Below are positions 51,850 through 60,900 of a stretch of 64,000 nt of DNA, piece after piece. The stretch is from DATKCA01 sp035544675 (GTDB taxonomy: Bacteria; Acidobacteriota; Thermoanaerobaculia; Gp7-AA8): NCBI GenBank assembly GCA_035544675.1, contig DATKCA010000283.1, positions 1 through 64,000 on the forward strand. The letters are read 5' to 3'. Each line of letters opens with the position of its first letter. Within the stretch, counting starts at the first letter, position 1. Both the position numbers and the translations under genes were made by a program. Below the pieces are notes generated by a model, which did no database searches, was not told the origin of the DNA, and saw only the letters and a list, made by a program, of their open reading frames with translations.

Positions 51850-54183
51850 ATGAGTTACGTCATCCAGCTCGTCCAGGGCCGGGCCCTCAAGCTCACGCAG
51901 GTTCGTGCTGACGTGCTCCGCATCGGACGCGGAACCAATGCCGACGTCCGCTCGGACAATCCTGCCGTCGCGTTCGAGCACGCCATCATCGAGAAGGATT
52001 CCGGCGGGTACTACACGATCATCGACAAGGGCAGCATCACCGGCACCTACGTCAACCGCAAGCCCGTGGAGCAGCAGCGCCTCGGCAAGGGCGACGTCAT
52101 CGAGGTCGGTGACCTGCGCATCGAAGTTCAGGTTGCGGACACCACCAAGCCGCTCTTTCTCCGCCAGCTCTCTTCGCGCCGGCAGGCCGCGGCGCCCGGA
52201 TATGCAGACGTTGGCGAGGACACCGGTTCCGGGTATCAGGCTGAAGCAGGAACCGGCACGATCGCAGCCGAGAAGGTCGACTACGTCGATGCCTACGCGC
52301 TGCGGCGTCCCTGGCTGCACAAGTCGACCGTCGCATCGATCCTCCTGATCATCGCCCTGGGCGTGGTCGGCGAGGTCACGCAGGAGGACAAGCAGAGCGT
52401 GTTCATGCCCGGCGGCGTCTCGTCGGCGCACTCGCGCGCCCGCGACGCCCAGGGCAATAGCATCGCCGAGCGATGCGCCGCCTGTCACACTCCGTGGAAG
52501 AGCATCACCGACGACAAGTGCGCACAGTGCCACGCCATGGCGCCGCATGCCACGCACGAGCTGAAGGCGCCGGCATGCTTCACCTGCCACTCCGAGCATC
52601 GCGGGCTGGCCAGGCTGGCGGCCATTCCCGACGTGCGCTGCAACGAGTGCCACAAGGACCTCAGCAAGCACGTCAAGACGAGCCCGGACGAGCTGGCCAA
52701 GCTGCGTTTCGCGGATGGCCGTTACAGCTTCGCGGAGATCCAGAAGATCAACGCATTCGGCGACGTGCATCCCGAGTTCGTCTTCCCGGCCGATACGAAC
52801 ACGCTCAAGTTCAACCACAAGCTGCACCTCGCCCCGAACGGCGTCTTCAACGCCACGGGGCGGCGCGAAGTCCTGGCCTGTAACGACTGCCATAACCTGG
52901 TGGACGTCCGCGGCAAGGTCGATCCGGTCCAGCTCCAGTTCGATACTCACTGCCAGCGTTGCCACAAACTGACGTTCGACCCGCGCTTCCCGCGGGCCGA
53001 GGCGCCGCACGGTGGCGATCCGGGGCTGGTGTACGGATTCGTTCTGGCCACGTACGCGGGGAACACCGAGCTGGCGGGCAAGTCCGCCGTCGAGGTGCGG
53101 CGCCTCTTGTCCCAGCGGCAGGTGGTGGCACCCGATCAGCGCGCGCTGCTCAATGCCGAGCAGGTCATCAAGACCAAATGCGACAAGTGCCATGACCTGG
53201 AACGGCGCGGCCCCAACAATCAGCTTGCCGCCGTGCCGCCGAAGATCCCCACCACGTGGTTCGCCGCCTCCGACTTCGAGCACGGCGCCCACAAGCAGAT
53301 CAGCTGCGAGCAGTGCCACGACAAGGTCCGCCAGAGCGTCCCCACCAGCGACGTGCACATGCCGACGCGCGAGGACTGCACGGAATGCCACGGGACGAAG
53401 GCCGCGCCCGGTGTCAAGCAGACATCGAGTGCATGCGTGGCCTGTCACGACTATCATTTGCGGACTGATCAGACCAAACCGATAGTATTGGCAGCGGGAC
53501 TCGCGGGCACGGCAGGGCCGGCGGGCGCACTGCTCGATCCCGCCAGCGGAGGGCGAATGCTTCAGACCATTCTCATCGCAGCAATCATTGTCCTGCTCTT
53601 CGTGGTCTTCATCCCGCTCGGCGCCGCGCTTTATCAGCGTCTGAAACCGTCGCGCACGGCCACTCCGCGAGGAGCCGCTCCGGCCAAGGGACCCACGGTG
53701 AAGGTACCGCCGATGTCCGCTCCGCCCATGCAGGCCCCTTCGGCTCCGGCCGAGCCGCCGCAGCGCGCATCCGCTCCCCGTCCGCCGGCCGAGGCCGCGC
53801 CCACACAGATGCTCAATCTCGACGCCATCAAGCCTCCGGCCTCGGGCCCCGTAGCGGGCGGTGCGACGGAGATGCTGCAGTGGTACGGAATGCTCCGATG
53901 CACTTCCGGCCCGCTGGACGGGCAGAATTTCATCATCGAGGAGGACGGCTTCTACATCGGCCGCGATTCGACGATGTCGAAAGTCGTGATCAACGACGGG
54001 CGCGTGTCGAAGAGGCACGTGAAGATCCAGCCGCGAAACGGGAAGGTGTTCGCCATCGATGAAGGATCGACGAACGGCACGTTCCTCACCGCGGGCGGGC
54101 AGCGCATCACCGAACACCAGCTCAAGCGCGGGGACACTCTGATTCTGGCCGACAACGCTGCCACATTCGTGTATCAGATCTGA
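51850..54183 (+). CDS. Transmembrane decaheme cytochrome c with FHA domains at both ends
   Basis: 777 residues. 1-100: FHA-like domain (VLRIGRGTNADV) with the Ser of SxxH replaced (VAFEHA) and Asn of the NG turn replaced (GSITGTYVN). 159-176: membrane helix. 209-533: ten CxxCH c-heme sites (CAACH, CAQCH, CFTCH, CNECH, CNDCH, CQRCH, CDKCH, CEQCH, CTECH, CVACH) and extra His as axial ligands. 570-596: second helix. Then a Pro/Ala linker and a canonical FHA domain (about 680-777: YIGRDSTMSK, VSKRHVKI, DEGSTNGTFL). Topology fits cytoplasmic FHA domains at both ends with hemes in the periplasm. No described protein with this plan comes to mind. Likely role: phospho-regulated inner-membrane electron outlet. 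Confidence 0.88.
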   Translation: MSYVIQLVQGRALKLTQVRADVLRIGRGTNADVRSDNPAVAFEHAIIEKDSGGYYTIIDKGSITGTYVNRKPVEQQRLGKGDVIEVGDLRIEVQVADTTKPLFLRQLSSRRQAAAPGYADVGEDTGSGYQAEAGTGTIAAEKVDYVDAYALRRPWLHKSTVASILLIIALGVVGEVTQEDKQSVFMPGGVSSAHSRARDAQGNSIAERCAACHTPWKSITDDKCAQCHAMAPHATHELKAPACFTCHSEHRGLARLAAIPDVRCNECHKDLSKHVKTSPDELAKLRFADGRYSFAEIQKINAFGDVHPEFVFPADTNTLKFNHKLHLAPNGVFNATGRREVLACNDCHNLVDVRGKVDPVQLQFDTHCQRCHKLTFDPRFPRAEAPHGGDPGLVYGFVLATYAGNTELAGKSAVEVRRLLSQRQVVAPDQRALLNAEQVIKTKCDKCHDLERRGPNNQLAAVPPKIPTTWFAASDFEHGAHKQISCEQCHDKVRQSVPTSDVHMPTREDCTECHGTKAAPGVKQTSSACVACHDYHLRTDQTKPIVLAAGLAGTAGPAGALLDPASGGRMLQTILIAAIIVLLFVVFIPLGAALYQRLKPSRTATPRGAAPAKGPTVKVPPMSAPPMQAPSAPAEPPQRASAPRPPAEAAPTQMLNLDAIKPPASGPVAGGATEMLQWYGMLRCTSGPLDGQNFIIEEDGFYIGRDSTMSKVVINDGRVSKRHVKIQPRNGKVFAIDEGSTNGTFLTAGGQRITEHQLKRGDTLILADNAATFVYQI

Positions 54184-54192
54184 GGGATATCG

Positions 54193-55902
54193 ATGCGTGC
54201 ATTCTTGACTACTTCTGCGGCGATCCTTCTTGCCTCCCTGGCCGGCGCTCAGGTGCCGAACCCCGAACCGGAATCGTGCAGCGCGCCCCTGAGCGCGGTG
54301 GCCCGCTGTTCGGAGGCCGAGGGTGGAGGAGAGGAGTTCGACTCGCTCAACCCGGCCGAGATCGACGCCATCGTGAAGGCCGCGGCGAGCGCAACCAACC
54401 GCACCGACCTCACCATCGCCGTGGTCGACCGGGCCGGCCGTCCGCTGGCTCTCTTCCGCCAGCCCAACGCCGATCCCGAGAACGACGACAAGGCCGTGGG
54501 CGTGGCCAGGACCACGGCGTTCTTCAGCCACAACCAGGCCCCGCTGTCCTCGCGCACCGTCCGGTTCATCAGCGCGATCCATTTTCCCACCGGGGTCACC
54601 AACACCAACAGCGCGGCGCTGTATGGCATCGACAACACCAACCGCGGCTGCGACTTCAACGTCGTGTTCAACGAAGGCAAGTGCACGCCCCGCGCGCGCA
54701 GCCTCAACGGACGCCCCTGCAATGCCTTCGACACGAGCGGGTGCGGACAGGGAATCGTCACCGGCAAGATCTTCCCGGGTGACGAGATCCAGCAGTCGGT
54801 GAACGCGGGCGGCATCCCGCTGTTCCGCATCCTGAATCTGACCGAGGCCGACCAGGGTCGCGTCTCCGAAGGAAAGATGATCGGCGGCATCGGCGTCGTC
54901 GGCATCTCCGAGGATCCCAGAGAGGAAGATCCGCAGATCACCGAATACGCCGCGGCGACGGGGGCGTTCGGCGCTCTCAACGCCGGCGTCGGGGCCATCG
55001 TCCCCGTGCCCCAGTTTCCCCTGCCGAAGCCGGGTAACGTCTTCATCGACGGCATCCGCCTCCCCTTCCTCGGCCGCGACATCACGCTGCGGTTCAACGA
55101 GGACGGTCTGCCGACTGGCGTGCTGCTGGCGGGGATCCAGGCTGGCACCGATGCCGGCGAATACGCGATCGCGCCGCGCAACGGCGGATGCGCCGCGAAC
55201 GGCTACCTGGTCGGGCCTCTGGCCGGCTCGAGACTGACGGCCGCTGAAGTCGACGCGATCGTTCGCCGCGCCGACTCCGCCGCCAAGAGAACCCGCGCGG
55301 CGATCCGCCTCCCGCTCAATCGCTACGCGCGGATGGCCATCGCGGTGGCCGACCTGGACGGGACGCTCCTGGCCGTCTACCGGATGCCGGATGCGACGAT
55401 CTTCTCCACCGACGTATCTGTGGCCAAGGCGCGCAACGTCGTCCACTTCAGCACTTCGACCGATCTGGCGGGCGTGCCGGCGGGAACCGCGGTCACCAAC
55501 CGATCCATCGCGTTCGGCAGCCACCCCTTCTTCCCGCCGGGCATCGACGGGCGCAACTTCAAGCCCCGCCCCGGTCCCTTCTTCGAGTCGATCTTCGTGC
55601 GCGATCTCAACAATCCCTGCTCCCAGGGACTGCAGCCGGCCAACGCCAATCAGAGCGGCATCGTCTTCTTCGCCGGCTCGACGCCGCTGTTCCGCGGCAA
55701 CGAGATGATCGGCGGCCTGGGAGTATCCGGCGACGGCATCGAGCAGGACGACTACGTGACGTTCCTCGGCGCGGGAGAGTTCCTGCCGCCCCGGGAGCGG
55801 TGGGCGGACCGCATCATCATTGATAAGGTCCGGCTGCCGCAGTACAAGTTCCCAAGACAACCGGAAGGCGTCACAGAATGTGGAGGTGGACCGTGCGACT
55901 GA
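54193..55902 (+). CDS. Exported protein with two HbpS/GlcG-like domains
   Basis: 569 residues with a signal peptide (MRAFLTTSAAILLASLAGAQ). Two related halves each start with an AEIDAIV/AEVDAIV helix and the HbpS/GlcG strand pair: LTIAVVDRAGRPLALFRQPN (near 75) and MAIAVADLDGTLLAVYRMPD (near 380), followed by VSVAKARNVVHFSTSTD-type helices. The family (heme-binding/degrading HbpS, GlcG) binds heme in some members; here no CxxCH occurs. Several Cys pairs suggest disulfides in the periplasm or outside. A heme-handling or sensing role for the neighbouring cytochromes is plausible but unproven. Its end overlaps the porin-like gene by ten bases. Confidence 0.75.
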   Translation: MRAFLTTSAAILLASLAGAQVPNPEPESCSAPLSAVARCSEAEGGGEEFDSLNPAEIDAIVKAAASATNRTDLTIAVVDRAGRPLALFRQPNADPENDDKAVGVARTTAFFSHNQAPLSSRTVRFISAIHFPTGVTNTNSAALYGIDNTNRGCDFNVVFNEGKCTPRARSLNGRPCNAFDTSGCGQGIVTGKIFPGDEIQQSVNAGGIPLFRILNLTEADQGRVSEGKMIGGIGVVGISEDPREEDPQITEYAAATGAFGALNAGVGAIVPVPQFPLPKPGNVFIDGIRLPFLGRDITLRFNEDGLPTGVLLAGIQAGTDAGEYAIAPRNGGCAANGYLVGPLAGSRLTAAEVDAIVRRADSAAKRTRAAIRLPLNRYARMAIAVADLDGTLLAVYRMPDATIFSTDVSVAKARNVVHFSTSTDLAGVPAGTAVTNRSIAFGSHPFFPPGIDGRNFKPRPGPFFESIFVRDLNNPCSQGLQPANANQSGIVFFAGSTPLFRGNEMIGGLGVSGDGIEQDDYVTFLGAGEFLPPRERWADRIIIDKVRLPQYKFPRQPEGVTECGGGPCD

Positions 55903-57893
55903 GAGTCTCCCTCGTCGCCCTCCTCCTCCTTCTCACAGCCCTCACCATCAGCGCCCAGGTCACGATCAATCGTGACCGCGCCGTCTTCACCGGCGAAGTC
56001 CCCTTCACGCTCTGGGGCACCGCTCCGCCGAACTCGGTCGTGACGATCACGGTCGACTCTCCGGGCCTGCAGCCGGTGACGACGGCGGCGGGTCCGGACG
56101 GCTCGTGGAGCGTGCTCTGGACGCAGCCGCTGCGGACCGGCGTGTACGGGATTACCGTGACGGCGGGCGGCGCGACGTCGACGCAGGACCTGCGCGTGCA
56201 ACTGGAAGGCAACGTGGCCCGGCAGCCCCAGATCGTCGAAGAGCCGCGTTTCGCCATCCCGCGCGTTTACGACATGGATGAGAACACGGAGCTGACGGAC
56301 CGGTGGCGGATCGTGCCGCCTCCGTACGAGCTCGACGAGCCGCCGCGGGGGCGGAAGATCGGCGACCGTGGCGCGACGCTCGATCCGTACAACAAGAACC
56401 TGCTCAAAGGCGATTACCCCATCCGCGGCAAGGACACGTTCCTCGTGCTGACGGGAATCTCCGACACCACCATCGAGTCGCGGTCTCTGCCGACGCCTTC
56501 CGGTCCCAGCGCCGCCCGGGTGGACAGCTTCACGTTCTTCGGCGACAACGATCAGGGCATGGTGATCCAGAACCTGATCCTCACGGCCGATCTCTATCAG
56601 GGGCTGACCACGTTCCAGCCGGTACGGCAGCGCTTCAGAGTCACGGCAATCGGGAACTATACCCACCTGAACGTCGCCGAGAACTCGGTGGTGAAGCCGG
56701 ACGTGCGGCGTGGCACCGAGCGAAACGACGGCCGCCTTTCGGTGCAGGAGTTCTTCTACGAGCGCAAGCTCGCCGACCTCAGCCCTTACTTCGACTTCGT
56801 GTCGGTCCGGGCCGGCTCGCAGCAGTTCTCCAGCGACTTCCGCGGCTTCGTCTTCTCGGACACGAACCTGGGCGTGCGCCTCTTCGGCAACTACGGCTCG
56901 AACCGCTATCAGTACAACCTGGCCGCCTTCGAGCGGCTGGAGAAGGACACGAACAGCGGCCTGAATCGAAACTTCGTTTTCCGCGAACAGCAGGTGGGCG
57001 TGGCCAACGTCTACATCCAGGACTTCATCCGGAAGGGGTACACGCAGAGCTTCTCGATCACTCATCAGCGGGACCGGCCGGGCGAAAAGCTGCACTTCGA
57101 TCGCAACGGGATCCTGGTACGTCCCGCTCCGATCGGCTCGTTCACCCCGCACGACATCGACGCGACGTACGTCGGCCAGGCCGGGTTCGGACACTTCGGC
57201 CGGCTGAATGTGGATCACGCGCTGTACTACGTGTTTGGCAAAGACAGCCACAATCCGATCGCCGGGCCCGATCCGGAGCTGCGGCGAGGCGACGAGATCG
57301 ACATCAGCGCGGGGATGGCGGCGGTCGAGCTGTCGTACGACCGCGACTGGCTCCGGCCGCGCTTCGCGTTGTTCTACGCGTCCGGCGACAGCAAGCCGCG
57401 CGACCGTACGGGCACCGGCTTCGACTCGATCTTCGACGGTCCCGCCTTTGCCGGCGGCGGCTTCAGCTTCTTCAACCGCCTGGGCATCCGTCTGTCGCAG
57501 ACCGGCGTCGCGCTCGTGGATCGCGGCAGCCTCATCACCTCGCTGCGCAGCAGCAAGGACGAGGGGCAGTCGAACTTCGTCAACCCGGGCGTGCAGCTCG
57601 TCAGCCTGGGGCTGGACATCGAGGTCACGCTGCGGCTCAAGGCCATCCTGACCGCGAACTACATCAGGATGGACAGCACGGCTGCGGTCGAGGAGCTTCT
57701 GTTCCAGGGGGACATCGACAACGAGCTGGGCGCTGATCTGAGCGTCGGCCTGCGGTACCGGCCGTTCTTCACTCAGCAGTGGATCGTGGTGGGCGGCATC
57801 GCCGGATTCATTCCGGGACGGGGCTTCAAAGACATTTACGAGAGCGACAACCCGCTCTATCACGTGTTCTCCAACATCATTTTGCAGTTCTGA
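55893..57893 (+). CDS. Outer-membrane beta-barrel with N-terminal Ig-like domain
   Basis: 666 residues from GTG 55893, chosen because GGAGG lies six bases upstream; ATG at 55878 would add five residues. A signal peptide is followed by an Ig-like domain (VTITVDSPGLQPVTTAAGPD) and then long amphipathic beta strands with alternating aromatic residues (FRVTAIGNYTHLNVAENSVV, VNHALYY-like strands, LRLKAILTANYIRMDS). The last residue is Phe (NIILQF), the usual insertion signal for the BAM complex. There is no CxxCH. Placed between periplasmic and surface cytochromes, it may be the porin sheath through which they connect, as MtrB does elsewhere; sequence similarity to MtrB is not obvious. Confidence 0.75.
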   Translation: MRLRVSLVALLLLLTALTISAQVTINRDRAVFTGEVPFTLWGTAPPNSVVTITVDSPGLQPVTTAAGPDGSWSVLWTQPLRTGVYGITVTAGGATSTQDLRVQLEGNVARQPQIVEEPRFAIPRVYDMDENTELTDRWRIVPPPYELDEPPRGRKIGDRGATLDPYNKNLLKGDYPIRGKDTFLVLTGISDTTIESRSLPTPSGPSAARVDSFTFFGDNDQGMVIQNLILTADLYQGLTTFQPVRQRFRVTAIGNYTHLNVAENSVVKPDVRRGTERNDGRLSVQEFFYERKLADLSPYFDFVSVRAGSQQFSSDFRGFVFSDTNLGVRLFGNYGSNRYQYNLAAFERLEKDTNSGLNRNFVFREQQVGVANVYIQDFIRKGYTQSFSITHQRDRPGEKLHFDRNGILVRPAPIGSFTPHDIDATYVGQAGFGHFGRLNVDHALYYVFGKDSHNPIAGPDPELRRGDEIDISAGMAAVELSYDRDWLRPRFALFYASGDSKPRDRTGTGFDSIFDGPAFAGGGFSFFNRLGIRLSQTGVALVDRGSLITSLRSSKDEGQSNFVNPGVQLVSLGLDIEVTLRLKAILTANYIRMDSTAAVEELLFQGDIDNELGADLSVGLRYRPFFTQQWIVVGGIAGFIPGRGFKDIYESDNPLYHVFSNIILQF

Positions 57894-57907
57894 GGGACGA
57901 GGCTTAG

Positions 57908-60900
57908 ATGAAGAAGACGTTCTTCGTAGTGCTCATTGCGGCGGCGGTTGCGGCGACGTTGTTTGCCGCCACTCAGCAGGGTGAGCCCGTCCGCGCGCCT
58001 CAGACCTCGCCGCTCATGGGCCAAACCCAGGCCCAGGCGGACGAGAAGAGCAGCGGCTGTCTTTCGTGTCATGAAGGCATCGAGCCGATGCACGCATCCG
58101 CGGCGGTGAAGCTCGGATGCACGGACTGCCACGGCGGGAACGCGGGGGTCATGGCCAGTCGCATCGACGACGAGGACGCCAAGAACCGCGCCCACATCCT
58201 GCCCCGGAACAAGGAGATCTGGAAGACGTCCAGGAATCCCGTGGGAACGTACACGGCCCTGCTGAAGGAGTCTGCCGAGTTCGTGAAGTTCATGAACCCG
58301 GGCGATCTGCGCGTGTCGAAGGAAACGTGCGGCGATTGCCATCCGCAGCAGGTGGCGGCCGTGCCGCGAAGCACGATGTCCACCGCCGCCGTCTTCTGGG
58401 CGGCCGTCTCCTATGCGAACGGCCTGATCAGCAAGAAGCCCGGCCTGCTCGGCGAGAGTTACAACCGGGAAGGGAATCCACAGATCCTCCGCCCGGCCGT
58501 GCCGCCCACGCCCGAACAGATTGCCAAAGGCGCGCTGCCGCTCGTCGTCCCTCTGCCTCGTTGGGAGATCTTCCAGCCAGGGGAGTACTTCCGCGCGTTC
58601 GAGCGAGGCGGTCTCCTGAACAACACCATTCCGCCGGAAGTCGGCAATCCGAATCCGCTGCTGGGCGACGAAGCAGGGAAGCCGGACATCCGCGTCAGCA
58701 ACCGCGGCCGCGGCACGGGAAGCCGTGTCTCGCCGGGCCTGATCAACCTGCAGAAGACCCGTCTCAACGATCCGCACCTCTCATTCCTCGGGACCAATGA
58801 GCATCCCGGCGACTATCGCTCCAGCGGCTGCACGGCATGCCACGTGGTGTACGCGAACGACCGTGATCCGCTTCACTCCGGACAGTGGGCGAAGTACGGG
58901 CACGTCGGCCTGTCGCAGACCGGCGACAAGACGATCCCGAAAGACGAGAAGGGTCATCCCATCAAGCATCAGTTCACGCGCGCCGTGCCGACGTCTCAGT
59001 GCATGAGCTGTCACATGCACCAGCCGAACTCGTTCGTGAACACGTACCTCGGCTACCTGATGTGGGACTACGAGAGCGACGGCGAGCTGATGTGGCCGAA
59101 GGAGCAGAAGTACCCGACTCCCGACGAGCGCCGGAAGAGCCTCGATCACAACCCGGAGGGCGCCGCGGTCCGCGGACTCTGGACGGACATCGACTTCCTG
59201 GAGCGCGTCAGCAGCCTGAACCCGCAGGCCAAGAACACGCAGTTCGCCGACTACCACGGCCACGGCTGGAACTTCATGGCCGTGTTCAAGCGCGACAAGA
59301 AGGGCAACTTCCTCGACGCCAACGACACGATCGTGTCGAAGGACGACCCCGAGAAGTTCAAGAAGGCCGTGCACCTGCGTGACATCCATCTCGAGCGCGG
59401 CATGCACTGCTCCGACTGCCACTTCTCGCGGGACGAGCACGGCGACGGCCAGTTGTACAGCGAGTACGGAACGAACATCGAGATCGAGTGCCAGGACTGC
59501 CACGGGCGGCTCGATCGCAACACCAACCTGCGGACCTCCGGGCCGCTCGCGCCGCCGGGAGGAACGGACCTCCGTCTGGGGACCACGCCGTTCGGCCAGC
59601 GTCGCTTCATCTGGTCCAACGGGATCCTCTATCAGCGCTCGATGGTGAACCCGGGCATGGAGTGGGTGGTGCGCCAGGTCAGGGACACCGTCACGCGGGG
59701 TCACCAGCACTACAACGACAAGTCGCATTACGCGAAGACGGTGCAGCGCGGCGGCGCCGGGTGGGGCAACACCAGCAACGTCGCTCACAGCGAAGACAAG
59801 ATCACGTGTTACGCCTGCCACTCCTCGTGGATGACGTCGTGCTTCGGCTGCCATCTCCCGCAGGAGCAGAATGCCAGGTCGAACGCCCTGCACTACGAAG
59901 GGACGGAGACGCGCAACTACGCCTCTTACAACCCCCAGGTTCTCCGCACGGATGTGTTCATGCTCGGCGTGAACAGCCCGCTCAAGGGAGCCAAGATCGC
60001 TCCGGTGCGCTCATCGAGCGCCCTGACGCTCAGCTCGATCAACCCGAACCGGCAGCGCATCTACATCCAGCAGGCTCCGATCTCCGCGCCGGGCTACAGC
60101 AGCCAGGCCTTCAACCCGCACGTTCCCCATACGGTGCGCAGCAAGGAGACGCAGGCCTGCAGCTCGTGCCACATCAGCGAGGCGAACGACAACAATGCCT
60201 GGCTGGCCCAGACATATCTGCAGGGAACGAACTTCGTCAACTTCGTCGGCCGGTTCGCCTGGGTGGCCACGGGTGACGACGGGTTCGAAGCGATTGCGGT
60301 GACGGAGTGGGAGGAGCCGCAGGCGGTCATCGGGTCGTATCTGCACAAGCTGGCCTATCCCGACTGGTACGCGAACCATCAGAAGCGCAAGAAGGAGCTG
60401 GCCGAGGGATATCACCATCATGGCCACGCCAAGATGGTGCAGTTGCGGGGCGAGTATCTGTATGCCGCGAACGGCGACAGAGGCTTCGAGGCCTACGACG
60501 TCGCCAACGTCGACAACAAGGACTTCTCCGAGCGCATGATCTCGGCGCCGTCGTCGCCGATCGGGCAGCGCACGTTCATCAAGTCGAAGTACGCCGCGGC
60601 GTTCTCGCTGCCGACGAACATGCCCATCGACCCGACGCGCGAGACGACATCGATCCCCGAGAACCAGGAACAGCCGTGGCATCCGCTGTACCGCTATGCG
60701 TACATCGCCGACAAGTATGAGGGTCTCATCCTCGTCGACGTCACGACGCTGACCGACGGCGATCCTCTGAACAACTTCTTCACGCGCGCGCTGACGTGGA
60801 ATCCGGAAGACCGGCTGCACGGCGCGCAGTCGATTCACGTGGCCGGGCGGTGGGTGTACATCGGCACGGAGAAGGGGCTGGCCATCGTCGACGTCGATCA

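Noticed and set aside
52097..53195. Reading the row of CxxCH motifs as zinc fingers
   Set aside because: The motif is consistently CxxCH, ten times, between two membrane helices with spare His ligands, which fits covalent heme and not zinc.
51772..55860. A 1362-codon open frame on the minus strand opposite the decaheme and HbpS-like genes
   Set aside because: It is the antisense shadow of real genes with heme and FHA motifs; its translation is Arg/Asp/Val-rich low-complexity with no family. High GC leaves few antisense stops.
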